14,086 bases of DNA from UBA2979 sp963694535 (lineage in GTDB: Bacteria; Chloroflexota; Dehalococcoidia; UBA2979): contig CAVODE010000053.1 of the NCBI GenBank assembly GCA_963694535.1, positions 1 to 14,086 of the forward strand. Reading direction: 5' to 3'. The stretch's first letter is position 1. Each line of letters opens with the position of its first letter. The notes beneath the pieces were generated by a model. That model had not been told where the DNA came from. It ran no database searches and saw only the letters and a program-made list of their open reading frames with translations. A program made the position numbers and the translations under genes. Shown here piece by piece: positions 7,593 to 14,086 of the stretch.

Positions 7593-8150
7593 TTGATTGA
7601 ATCTGAAGACAATCTTCCCGATATTATTGCCAGCCAGCAGCTGCTAACTACTACGAAATTTTCGGTGCACACCGATAGAATCCGTTTTAAAGATGGAATG
7701 GAGGTTAGTCGCGATATAGTCTCTCATCCAGGCGCTGTGGCGATCATAGCTGAGGATGAGTCAGGTGATTGGCTGTTGGTTGAGCAGTACAGGCACTCGA
7801 CGCGAAGAATGCTTCTTGAAATTCCTGCTGGAACGAGGGAAGCCGATGAGCCCAGTAACGTCACTGCGGCTCGAGAATTGAGAGAAGAAACAGGTTATTC
7901 AGCCAGAACGTTAACTCGCATTGGTGGAGCGTGGATGGCGCCTGGCTGGTGTACCGAGTATATAGATTTTTTTATGGCCACTCAACTTGAATACTCACCA
8001 CTTGCTCAAGATTTTGGTGAACGCATAGGTGTTCCCATTCGGATGAAGCCGGCTGCGGTCGAAAAACTGATTTTGTCAGGTGAAATGGAAGATGCTAAAA
8101 CAATCTTGGCTTTTACCTACTACAAAATGTTTGAGTTTTTCTCACAGTAA
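7593..8150 (+). CDS. Nudix hydrolase, ADP-ribose pyrophosphatase-like
   Basis: This protein probably cleaves a nucleoside diphosphate linked to another moiety, with ADP-ribose the best guess from overall similarity to NudF-type enzymes. The Nudix box is perfect at residues 80-102: G80, E86, then RELREETGY (94-102), matching G-x5-E-x7-REUxEExGU, where the glutamates bind Mg2+. Upstream, VEQYRHSTRRMLLEIPAG (63-80) is the typical ADP-ribose pyrophosphatase lead-in. After the box, a GAWMAPGWCTEYIDFFMA segment (112-129) resembles the loop that sets ADP-ribose specificity. At 185 residues the length is normal. Translation starts at TTG. It lies 24 bp after the GNAT gene in a tight same-strand run that includes nadK, which fits a role in NAD-derived nucleotide turnover, but GDP-mannose or other substrates cannot be excluded. 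Confidence 0.88.
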   Translation: MIESEDNLPDIIASQQLLTTTKFSVHTDRIRFKDGMEVSRDIVSHPGAVAIIAEDESGDWLLVEQYRHSTRRMLLEIPAGTREADEPSNVTAARELREETGYSARTLTRIGGAWMAPGWCTEYIDFFMATQLEYSPLAQDFGERIGVPIRMKPAAVEKLILSGEMEDAKTILAFTYYKMFEFFSQ

Positions 8151-8161
8151 GTTTGCATAAT
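8131..8161 (+). promoter_or_regulatory. Weak candidate sigma-70-type promoter for sdhCAB
   Basis: TTGAGT (8131-8136) and CATAAT (8156-8161) are separated by 19 bp, at the end of the Nudix gene and about 87 bp before sdhC. The spacing is slightly long and the match imperfect. The 97-bp gap before sdhC is the largest in this part of the window and is a natural place for a new promoter. No terminator is evident after the Nudix gene. Confidence 0.25.
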
Positions 8162-8247
8162 TATTTTCCTGAATTGGGTAGAGGTGAGTCGATCGTCACG
8201 CACTAGCGAGCTACTATTGAAGAACGGCGCTGAGTGATGGAGTAACT

Positions 8248-9045
8248 ATGGCTTCAAATACTGTGAATATGGATGCACTCGAGGCTCGATATGGGGCGAC
8301 TCATCGAAAAGATCGATGGTGGGTGGAACCATTGCTCACTGGATCTGGCTTATTTTTATTTGTAGTATATTCTACAGTTTCGGCGATGCTACTTGGTGGT
8401 GGATCAGCTGAGTCACCGATATTAGCCTACGAATCTGGCCCATATCTTTCTCCTTTTTTTGAGCCACTAATCCATCCTGGGTGGTTACCAATATGGGTTT
8501 CACCGGCCCTATTTATACTCTGGGCCCCTCTGGGTTTCCGAACCACCTGTTATTACTACCGAAGAACTTATTATCGTGCATACTTCCTAAGCCCACCTGG
8601 TTGTGCTGTCCGTGAACCTGCCTCAAGCTATAGCGGAGAGAGCACGTTTCCGCTAATTATCCAAAACCTGCACCGCTGGTTTATGTACGTAGCTTTAGTT
8701 TTTGTACCGATTCTATTTTATGGAGCGATCAAGTCATTTTGGCTGGAGGGAGAGTTTGGCGTCGGAATTGGAAGTATTATTTTGACCCTTAACGCTGGCT
8801 TTTTAACTATGTATACAATAGGTTGCCACTCACTCCGACATTGGGTTGCAGGCGGACTAAATCAATTCTCTAAATCACGATATCGCAGAGCTCGCTACTG
8901 GCTGTGGGAGATATTCACGATGGCTAATGAGAAGCATCGTCGATGGGCGTGGATTAGTTTGACTTGGGTAGGTCTTTCAGACTTGTATGTGAGACTTGTG
9001 GCAAACGGGGTAATTACCGACTTTAATACATGGTCAAACTTTTGA
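8248..9045 (+). CDS. sdhC: Succinate dehydrogenase membrane-anchor subunit, Sdh1-type
   Basis: This is the membrane anchor and quinone-site subunit of succinate dehydrogenase. It is not a classical haem-b SdhC/SdhD pair. At 265 residues it has about five hydrophobic helices (near 33-52, 84-100, 143-163, 172-192 and 234-252), as in the single large anchor of mycobacterial Sdh1. Conserved-looking polar residues lie at membrane boundaries: C101 (TTCYYYRR), C119 (PPGCAV), H142 (NLHRWF), C193-H194 and H198 (IGCHSLRHW), and H230. In the M. smegmatis Sdh1 complex the anchor holds a Rieske-type 2Fe-2S cluster instead of haem, and these Cys/His residues are the likely counterparts. A GGAG ribosome site at 8239-8242 precedes the ATG by 5 nt. 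sdhA follows 34 bp later. Family call is good; cluster type is inferred. Confidence 0.85.
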   Translation: MASNTVNMDALEARYGATHRKDRWWVEPLLTGSGLFLFVVYSTVSAMLLGGGSAESPILAYESGPYLSPFFEPLIHPGWLPIWVSPALFILWAPLGFRTTCYYYRRTYYRAYFLSPPGCAVREPASSYSGESTFPLIIQNLHRWFMYVALVFVPILFYGAIKSFWLEGEFGVGIGSIILTLNAGFLTMYTIGCHSLRHWVAGGLNQFSKSRYRRARYWLWEIFTMANEKHRRWAWISLTWVGLSDLYVRLVANGVITDFNTWSNF

Positions 9046-9079
9046 TCTACATGCAATCGTGAAGTAAATGAGGACTTAA

Positions 9080-10870
9080 ATGGCATCTATTGAATCTCAT
9101 GATTATGACGTTCTAATTATCGGAGCTGGTGGTGCAGGACTTCGTGCTGCGGTCGAGGCTACCGCGCGCGGCTGCAAGACTGCGATTATCACCAAATCAT
9201 TGCTTGGCAAGGCACACACTGTGATGGCAGAGGGTGGTATGGCTGCTGCCATGGGGAATGTATGGGAGCAAGATAACTGGAAAGTTCATTTTCGCGACAC
9301 TATGCGCGGTGGAAAGATGCTTAATAATTGGCGAATGGCGCAAATTCATGCGCAAGAGGCTCCAGACCGCGTACTTGAATTAGAAAGTTGGGGAGCCCTT
9401 TTTGATCGCACTCCGGATGGACGTATTCTCCAAAGAGATTTTGGTGGCCACCGTTACGCTCGCCTGGCTCATGTTGGTGACCGGACCGGACTCGAGATGA
9501 TTAGAATTCTCCAACAAAAGTCGGTTGCGGAAGATATTGATGTTTTCTCTGAGTGTACGATTAATCAATTGCTTGTGAATGATTCCGAAGTTAACGGGGC
9601 AGTTGGCTATTGGCGCGAGACGGGAGACCTGATTCAATTTCGAGCTAAGTCGGTGATAATGGCAACTGGTGGACTGGGTCGAATCTGGTCAGTTACATCT
9701 AACTCTTGGGAAGGTACTGGGGATGGGCACTCCTTATCCATGAATGCTGGAGCTGAGATGATTGATATGGAATTTGTTCAATTTCATCCGACAGGAATGG
9801 TCGCACCAACCTCCGTTAAAGGCATCTTGGTAACTGAAGGAGTTAGAGGAGACGGAGGCACTCTTCGAAATTCTCTTGGTGAGCGATTTATGTTTAACTA
9901 TATTCCGGCTATGTTTGCCTCTGAGACGGCAGATACTGAAGAAGAGGCAGATCGATGGTATACAGATAAGGAGAATGCCCGCCGAACCCCCGATTTACTT
10001 CCACGTGATGAGGTTGCCAGAGCAATTAACTCAGAAGTAAAGGCTGGGCGAGGAAGTCCGTCTGGTGGCGTGTATTTGGATATAGCTAGCAGACGAGATA
10101 CCGACTATATAAAGAGACGACTCCCGTCTATGTATCATCAATTTATGGAACTCGCTGGCGTTGACATCACAAAGGAATCGATGGAAGTAGGTCCAACCGC
10201 GCACTATGTGATGGGTGGAGTAAGAGTTGATCCTGAAAGCGCAGCGACAAGTATTAGCGGTTTGTATGCCGCCGGCGAGGTGGCGGCAGGACTTCATGGA
10301 TCTAATAGATTAGGCGGCAACTCTCTTTCAGACTTGCTGGTATTTGGTAAAAGAGCAGGTGAATTTGCCGCAGAGCGTGCGCTCCAGATGGAGCATTCAG
10401 CCCTTGATAAAGAGCAAGTCGATGAGGCTGTTAGCAGAATTGCAAAACCTTTTGATTCAGTGGGAACAGAGAATCCGTACACCGTTCAGTCTGACCTACG
10501 CGAACTCATGCAGAATAAAGTTGGAATTATACGTAATAGGTCGGATTTAGAGTCTGCGATAGGTGAGATCGCGAAATTAAAGGATCGTGAAAAAAATGTA
10601 ACAGTGTCAGGCACCCACAGTTACAATCCAGGATGGCATACAGCGTTGGATTTGCAACACTTGCTTTCGATGTCGGAAGCAATCACAAAGGCAGCTCTTG
10701 AGCGAGAAGAATCACGTGGTGGTCATACTCGTGATGATTTTCCAACTCCTTCAGACGAGTTCGGGAAATTAAATATAGTGGCTACGCTTAGCGATTCTGA
10801 TGAAGTGAACATCAAACGTGAACCTCTATCTGAGATGCCAGAAGAGCTTGCAGAATTATTTAAAGATTAG
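9080..10870 (+). CDS. sdhA: Succinate dehydrogenase flavoprotein subunit
   Basis: This catalytic subunit oxidises succinate to fumarate on the cytoplasmic face and passes electrons to SdhB. The FAD dinucleotide fold is GAGGAG at 15-20. The covalent-flavin histidine is H46 in KAHTVMAEGG. Substrate-site residues include H236 (QFHPTG), TEGVRGDGG at 252-260, R309 in LLPRDEVARAI (the expected proton-transfer Arg), H375 (GPTAHYVMGG) and R410 (GSNRLGGNSL). The FGGHRYARLAHVGDRTG block (121-137) is the Sdh1-like version, differing from the longer proteobacterial segment. At 596 residues it is near the usual size and shorter than mycobacterial Sdh1 SdhA. A covalent-flavin His together with an adjacent membrane anchor argues for succinate oxidation rather than a soluble fumarate reductase or L-aspartate oxidase. 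GAGGA at 9070-9074 is 5 nt before the ATG. Confidence 0.96.
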   Translation: MASIESHDYDVLIIGAGGAGLRAAVEATARGCKTAIITKSLLGKAHTVMAEGGMAAAMGNVWEQDNWKVHFRDTMRGGKMLNNWRMAQIHAQEAPDRVLELESWGALFDRTPDGRILQRDFGGHRYARLAHVGDRTGLEMIRILQQKSVAEDIDVFSECTINQLLVNDSEVNGAVGYWRETGDLIQFRAKSVIMATGGLGRIWSVTSNSWEGTGDGHSLSMNAGAEMIDMEFVQFHPTGMVAPTSVKGILVTEGVRGDGGTLRNSLGERFMFNYIPAMFASETADTEEEADRWYTDKENARRTPDLLPRDEVARAINSEVKAGRGSPSGGVYLDIASRRDTDYIKRRLPSMYHQFMELAGVDITKESMEVGPTAHYVMGGVRVDPESAATSISGLYAAGEVAAGLHGSNRLGGNSLSDLLVFGKRAGEFAAERALQMEHSALDKEQVDEAVSRIAKPFDSVGTENPYTVQSDLRELMQNKVGIIRNRSDLESAIGEIAKLKDREKNVTVSGTHSYNPGWHTALDLQHLLSMSEAITKAALEREESRGGHTRDDFPTPSDEFGKLNIVATLSDSDEVNIKREPLSEMPEELAELFKD

Positions 10871-10882
10871 CGGGGAGTCAAC

Positions 10883-11629
10883 ATGCCTTCAGCAAACATG
10901 ACGGTCTGGCGCGGTGACGACGACGGACAATATGAGAATTATGAAGTTGAGTATCAAGATGGAATGGTCGTCCTTGATGTAATCCACCAGTTGCAGGCAA
11001 CGCAAGCAGGCGACTTAGCCGTTCGTTGGAACTGTAAAGCGGGGAAATGTGGATCCTGTTCAGCGGAAATTAACGGTCAACCCAGACTTCAATGCATGAC
11101 TCGAATGACTGAATTTCAAGACGGTGAAGAGATCAAGGTTGCACCGCTTAAAGCGTTCCCCTTGATCAAAGATTTAGTAACCGATGTGACCTATAACTAT
11201 GAGAAGGCAAAAACGATTCCCTTTGTTGACTTGATGAAGCCAGACGAGAATGACGTTAGAAGAATGGCACAGATAGATATTGAACGGGTTCAAGAGTTTC
11301 ATAAGTGTATTGAATGTTACATCTGTCAGGACGTATGTCACGTTATTCGAGATCACCCTGAGAACCAAGATAATTTTGCTGGTCCTAGATTTTTTGTACA
11401 ATTGGCATCAGTTGCTATGCACCCTTTGGATCAAAACGCAAAAGCGGACACAGTGTCACATGGATTCGGGCTTGAATATTGCAATATAACGAAATGTTGC
11501 ACGGACGTGTGCCCTGAGGGTATAAAAATTACAGATAACGCGATTATTCCACTGAAGGAAAGGCGAGCTGATGAGCTTTATGATCCCTTGCGAGCTCTTG
11601 GCCGATTTATTAATAACCTAAAAAAATAA
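10883..11629 (+). CDS. sdhB: Succinate dehydrogenase iron-sulfur subunit
   Basis: This subunit carries electrons from SdhA flavin to the membrane anchor through three Fe-S clusters. The plant-type 2Fe-2S ligands are C51, C56, C59 and C71. The 4Fe-4S cluster is assigned to C142, C145, C148 and C210. The 3Fe-4S cluster is assigned to C152, C200 and C206; the C200-C206-C210 spacing equals that of E. coli SdhB. An extra Cys (C205) abuts C206. The segment RWNCKAGKCGSCSAEING is the Sdh1-like form. At 248 residues it is full length. GGGGAG at 10872-10877 lies 5 nt before the ATG, and the 12-bp gap from sdhA shows one operon with sdhCA. The gene ends 23 bp from the convergent fumC stop. Confidence 0.96.
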   Translation: MPSANMTVWRGDDDGQYENYEVEYQDGMVVLDVIHQLQATQAGDLAVRWNCKAGKCGSCSAEINGQPRLQCMTRMTEFQDGEEIKVAPLKAFPLIKDLVTDVTYNYEKAKTIPFVDLMKPDENDVRRMAQIDIERVQEFHKCIECYICQDVCHVIRDHPENQDNFAGPRFFVQLASVAMHPLDQNAKADTVSHGFGLEYCNITKCCTDVCPEGIKITDNAIIPLKERRADELYDPLRALGRFINNLKK

Positions 11630-11640
11630 CAGAATCTGTT
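11620..11640 (-). terminator. Candidate intrinsic terminator for the mdh-fumC unit
   Basis: Read on the minus strand, an AACAG-ATT-CTGTT hairpin (11640-11628) is followed by A and seven T (11626-11620). It starts 12 nt beyond the fumC stop. The stem is short and AT-rich, so strength is doubtful. Its T tract is the A-run that forms the last Lys codons of sdhB, so the element overlaps the convergent gene. There is no equivalent T tract for the plus strand. Confidence 0.45.
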
Positions 11641-11652
11641 GAATTTACTGCA

Positions 11653-13044
11653 TTAAACCATTTGTTCAGGGCGTATCCATTCGTCGTATTGTTCCGCCGT
11701 CATGATACCAAGCTCGAGTGCTGACTCTCTTAAAGTTATAGACTTTTCATGAGCATTTTTTGCAATTTTTGCAGCGTTGTCGTAGCCGATATGTGGGTTG
11801 AGTGCAGTCACAAGCATCAGGCTTGATTCCATTAATTCTTTAATTCGTTGTGTATTTGGAAGAATCCCAACAATGCATCGGTCTGCAAATGATCTTGCTG
11901 CGTCGCCAATAAGTTTTAATGATTGGAGATTATTAAATGCTATGACTGGTTTGAACACGTTCAGTTCAAAGTGTCCAGTAGCGCCACCAACAGAAACTGT
12001 GACTGCATTTCCCATGACTTGTGCGCAAACCATTGTGAGGGCTTCACATTGCGTAGGATTAACTTTTCCTGGCATAATACTCGATCCTGGCTCATTTGCA
12101 GGAAGTATTAACTCGCCCAGTCCAGCGCGCGGTCCTGAACCGAGCATTCGAATATCGTTAGCGATTTTCATCAAAGAAATAGCTACGGTATTCAAAGCAC
12201 CTGCAAGTTCTACTTGCGCATCATGTGCGGCAAGTGCTTCAAATTTGTTTGGTGCAGTAATAAAAGGAAGTTGAGTGTAGTCAGCAACGTATCGTGCGGA
12301 CTCGATTGCGAATCCGTCTGGTGCGTTCAGTCCGGTACCAACTGCGGTCCCTCCTAAGGCTAATTCTTGAAGATTGTTGAGTGTCTGTTCTAGTCTGTTA
12401 ATTCCTCGGGCTACTTGTGTAACATATCCAGAAAATTCCTGCTCTAACGTGAGCGGAACGGCATCCATTAAATGAGTCCGACCAATTTTGACAATGCCTT
12501 CGAAAGCCTCACTTCGTTCAGTAAGAGATTCGAGTAAGTGTCTTAGTGCTGGAATCGTATGCGTCACAACCTGTTCAACGGTTGCAATACTCATTGCGGC
12601 TGGAAATGTATCATTTGACGACTGAGACATATTAACATCGTCGTTGGGATGGATAGGGGACTTTGACCCCACCTCACCACCAAGAGCCTCGATAGCTATG
12701 TTTGATATCACCTCATTTACATTCATATTTGTTTGAGTGCCTGAGCCAGTTTGCCAAATCACGAGAGGAAATTGATTATCGAGATTTCCTAAAATTACTT
12801 GATCAGCTGCCGTTAGAATTGCATTTGACTTGATATCGTCTAAAAAACCTAGTGAATGATTAGCTTTTGCAGCCGCCATTTTGACGATTCCCATGGCTCG
12901 AATTAAGGAACGAGGCATAGTCTCGATGCCTATAGGGAAGTTTTCAAGCGAACGTTGAGTCTGTGCGCCCCAATACTTGTCGCTAGGTACATTGATTGCA
13001 CCCATAGAATCGGACTCTGATCGGTAATTGGACTCTGGTGGCAT
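11653..13044 (-). CDS. fumC: Fumarate hydratase class II
   Basis: This oxygen-stable, iron-free fumarase interconverts fumarate and (S)-malate in the TCA cycle. Superfamily signatures are complete: GTQTNMNVNEV at 102-111, HPNDDVNMSQSSND at 132-145 (the secondary B-site region), GRTHLMDA at 188-195 with His191 as the expected catalytic base partner, and the mobile loop GSSIMPGKVNPTQ at 320-332, with the catalytic Ser at 321-322, plus K327 and N329. At 463 residues it is full length. The ATG at 13044 is preferred: an AGGA site lies 8 nt upstream, and homologues begin a few residues before the SDSMG segment. An in-frame TTG at 13086 abutting the mdh stop would add 14 unconserved residues. It follows mdh by 42 bp on the same strand, so the two are probably co-transcribed. 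Aspartase or argininosuccinate lyase is excluded by the fumarase-specific sequence context. Confidence 0.95.
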   Translation of the reverse strand: MPPESNYRSESDSMGAINVPSDKYWGAQTQRSLENFPIGIETMPRSLIRAMGIVKMAAAKANHSLGFLDDIKSNAILTAADQVILGNLDNQFPLVIWQTGSGTQTNMNVNEVISNIAIEALGGEVGSKSPIHPNDDVNMSQSSNDTFPAAMSIATVEQVVTHTIPALRHLLESLTERSEAFEGIVKIGRTHLMDAVPLTLEQEFSGYVTQVARGINRLEQTLNNLQELALGGTAVGTGLNAPDGFAIESARYVADYTQLPFITAPNKFEALAAHDAQVELAGALNTVAISLMKIANDIRMLGSGPRAGLGELILPANEPGSSIMPGKVNPTQCEALTMVCAQVMGNAVTVSVGGATGHFELNVFKPVIAFNNLQSLKLIGDAARSFADRCIVGILPNTQRIKELMESSLMLVTALNPHIGYDNAAKIAKNAHEKSITLRESALELGIMTAEQYDEWIRPEQMV

Positions 13045-13052
13045 GTCTGTTT

Positions 13053-13056
13053 TCCT
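13053..13056 (-). promoter_or_regulatory. Ribosome binding site supporting the fumC ATG
   Basis: AGGA on the minus strand lies 8 nt before the ATG at 13044. It favours that start over the in-frame TTG at 13086, which sits directly after the mdh stop codon. Confidence 0.6.
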
Positions 13057-13086
13057 ACTTGCTAATTTAGTGTTTGAACCAACCAA

Positions 13087-14019
13087 CTACGGAGTGACTG
13101 AAACTAACTCCTTTACGGCCTCTCCAGCCGCCTGTATTGCGTCAAGTTCTTCATTAGAGACCGGCATATCGTAGATTGAGGCTATACCATCTGATCCGAG
13201 TAATAGAGGGACTCCCACGTAAGCGTCTTTAATACCACCGAATTGCCCATCCAGTAGAGCACAGGCAGGTAGGAGGCGGTTCTCATTAAGTAAGATGCTT
13301 TTTACCATTTCGATTGTTGCTACGGCAGGAGCAACGAATGCGCTTCCAGTTTTGAGGAGTCCTACAATTTCAGCACCCCCGCCTTTCGTTCGTTCAACGA
13401 GTGCCTGAATTTGTTTTTGCGGCAAGAGAGAAGTCAGTGGTACTCCACCAACTGTGGCGTTCGAGACTAGAGGCACCATCGTTGCCTCGGTGTGTCCTCC
13501 AAGAACCCAAGCGGATACATCTCGGACAGATGCCCCGGTTTCCATGGAAATGAATGTTCGATATCTAGCTGTATCAAGCATTCCACCTTGGCCGATTACT
13601 CTAGCTGGATCCCAGTTGCAAGTATCAAGTGCTACATGGCACATGGCGTCCATGGGATTAGCAAAAACGACCAGAATAGCATTTGGTGATTGGCTGGTGG
13701 CTTCCGCGACCACTGAGCGAACAATTCCTGCATTTGTTCCGAGGAGATCCTCACGGGTCATACCGGGTTTTCGCGCGACACCTGAAGTAACCACTATTAT
13801 GTCTGAGTTAGCCGAGTCAGACCAATTATTTGTTCCTAGAATCTGGCTTGAAGATCCTGTCCAGGGCTGGGATTGTGCGATGTCTAAAGCCTTGCCTTGC
13901 GGTAATCCTTCCACAATATCTAAAAGAATAACGTCAGCGACACCTGTCGCTCCAAGCATTTGGGCCATCGTTGCTCCGGTGTTACCCGCGCCCACGATAG
14001 TAACTTTCTTCGTAGTCAT
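13087..14019 (-). CDS. mdh: Malate dehydrogenase, LDH-like type
   Basis: This NAD-dependent enzyme oxidises malate to oxaloacetate. At 310 residues it belongs to the LDH-like tetrameric group typified by Chloroflexus Mdh. The NAD fold is GAGNTGAT at 10-17, with D34 (LLDIVEG) selecting NAD over NADP. The substrate loop ARKPGMTRED (82-91) has R83, the Arg that marks malate over lactate specificity, and R90. ANPMD at 120-124 holds the conserved Asn. D149 and R152 lie in MLDTARYR. The catalytic His is H176. Unusually, the usual GGHGD-x-MVP is GGHTEATMVP (174-183), one residue longer and lacking the Gly-Asp after His. A second one-residue lengthening occurs in GQFGGIKDAYVGVP. GGAG at 14031-14028 precedes the ATG by 8 nt. 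It heads the mdh-fumC unit. Function is very likely kept because all other active-site residues are present. Confidence 0.94.
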   Translation of the reverse strand: MTTKKVTIVGAGNTGATMAQMLGATGVADVILLDIVEGLPQGKALDIAQSQPWTGSSSQILGTNNWSDSANSDIIVVTSGVARKPGMTREDLLGTNAGIVRSVVAEATSQSPNAILVVFANPMDAMCHVALDTCNWDPARVIGQGGMLDTARYRTFISMETGASVRDVSAWVLGGHTEATMVPLVSNATVGGVPLTSLLPQKQIQALVERTKGGGAEIVGLLKTGSAFVAPAVATIEMVKSILLNENRLLPACALLDGQFGGIKDAYVGVPLLLGSDGIASIYDMPVSNEELDAIQAAGEAVKELVSVTP

Positions 14020-14086
14020 ACTTATATCTCCAATACCACTTTACTCGCCCAGAAAGCACGAATCACTGATCGAACTTTGCTGGTCT

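Noticed and set aside
10883..11629. Possibility that sdhCAB is a fumarate reductase or heterodisulfide-type complex
   Set aside because: The covalent-flavin His, Sdh1-like blocks and neighbouring fumC and mdh favour succinate oxidation; there is no CCG-domain protein.
13045..13086. TTG start for fumC at 13086
   Set aside because: It adds 14 residues unlike fumarase N termini, and the downstream ATG has a properly spaced AGGA.

Overview
This is a 14.1 kb stretch of ordinary bacterial core genome, almost fully coding, with AT-leaning base composition (roughly low-to-mid 40s % GC by eye). I see no mobile element, CRISPR array, prophage, tRNA or rRNA, and I did not find an undescribed multi-gene system. 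The most distinctive content is a non-classical succinate dehydrogenase of the mycobacterial Sdh1 type, plus a lactate-dehydrogenase-like malate dehydrogenase with an altered active-site loop.

Organism: a respiring, aerobic-type bacterium with a partial TCA cycle cluster and peptide-type ABC uptake. The malate dehydrogenase is of the LDH-like tetrameric type known from Chloroflexus, there is a single clpP next to clpX (most Actinobacteria carry a clpP1-clpP2 tandem), and the Sdh resembles the type shared by Actinobacteria and some Chloroflexota. I lean to an AT-richer Chloroflexota lineage (for example marine SAR202/Dehalococcoidia-like), with a marine actinobacterium as the alternative. This is inference, about even odds or slightly better.

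Layout. (1) 1-1694, + strand: the 3' part of a DppB-type permease gene and a complete DppC-type permease gene, joined by a TAATG stop/start overlap and closed by a hairpin at 1728-1754. (2) 1782-8150, + strand: trigger factor, clpP and clpX (nascent-chain folding and regulated proteolysis), then tlyA (rRNA 2'-O-methyltransferase), nadK (NAD kinase), an ArgA-like GNAT acetyltransferase and an ADP-ribose-type Nudix hydrolase. Gaps are 14-90 bp, so this may be one long transcription unit. (3) 8248-11629, + strand: sdhC-sdhA-sdhB. (4) 14019-11653, - strand: mdh then fumC, convergent with sdhB across a 23 bp gap that holds a candidate fumC terminator.

How they work together: SdhCAB oxidises succinate to fumarate, FumC hydrates it to malate and Mdh oxidises malate to oxaloacetate, so three consecutive TCA steps lie in 5.8 kb in two convergent units. 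Trigger factor, ClpP and ClpX form a protein quality-control unit. NadK and the Nudix hydrolase both touch NAD-derived nucleotides, although their co-location may only reflect housekeeping clustering.
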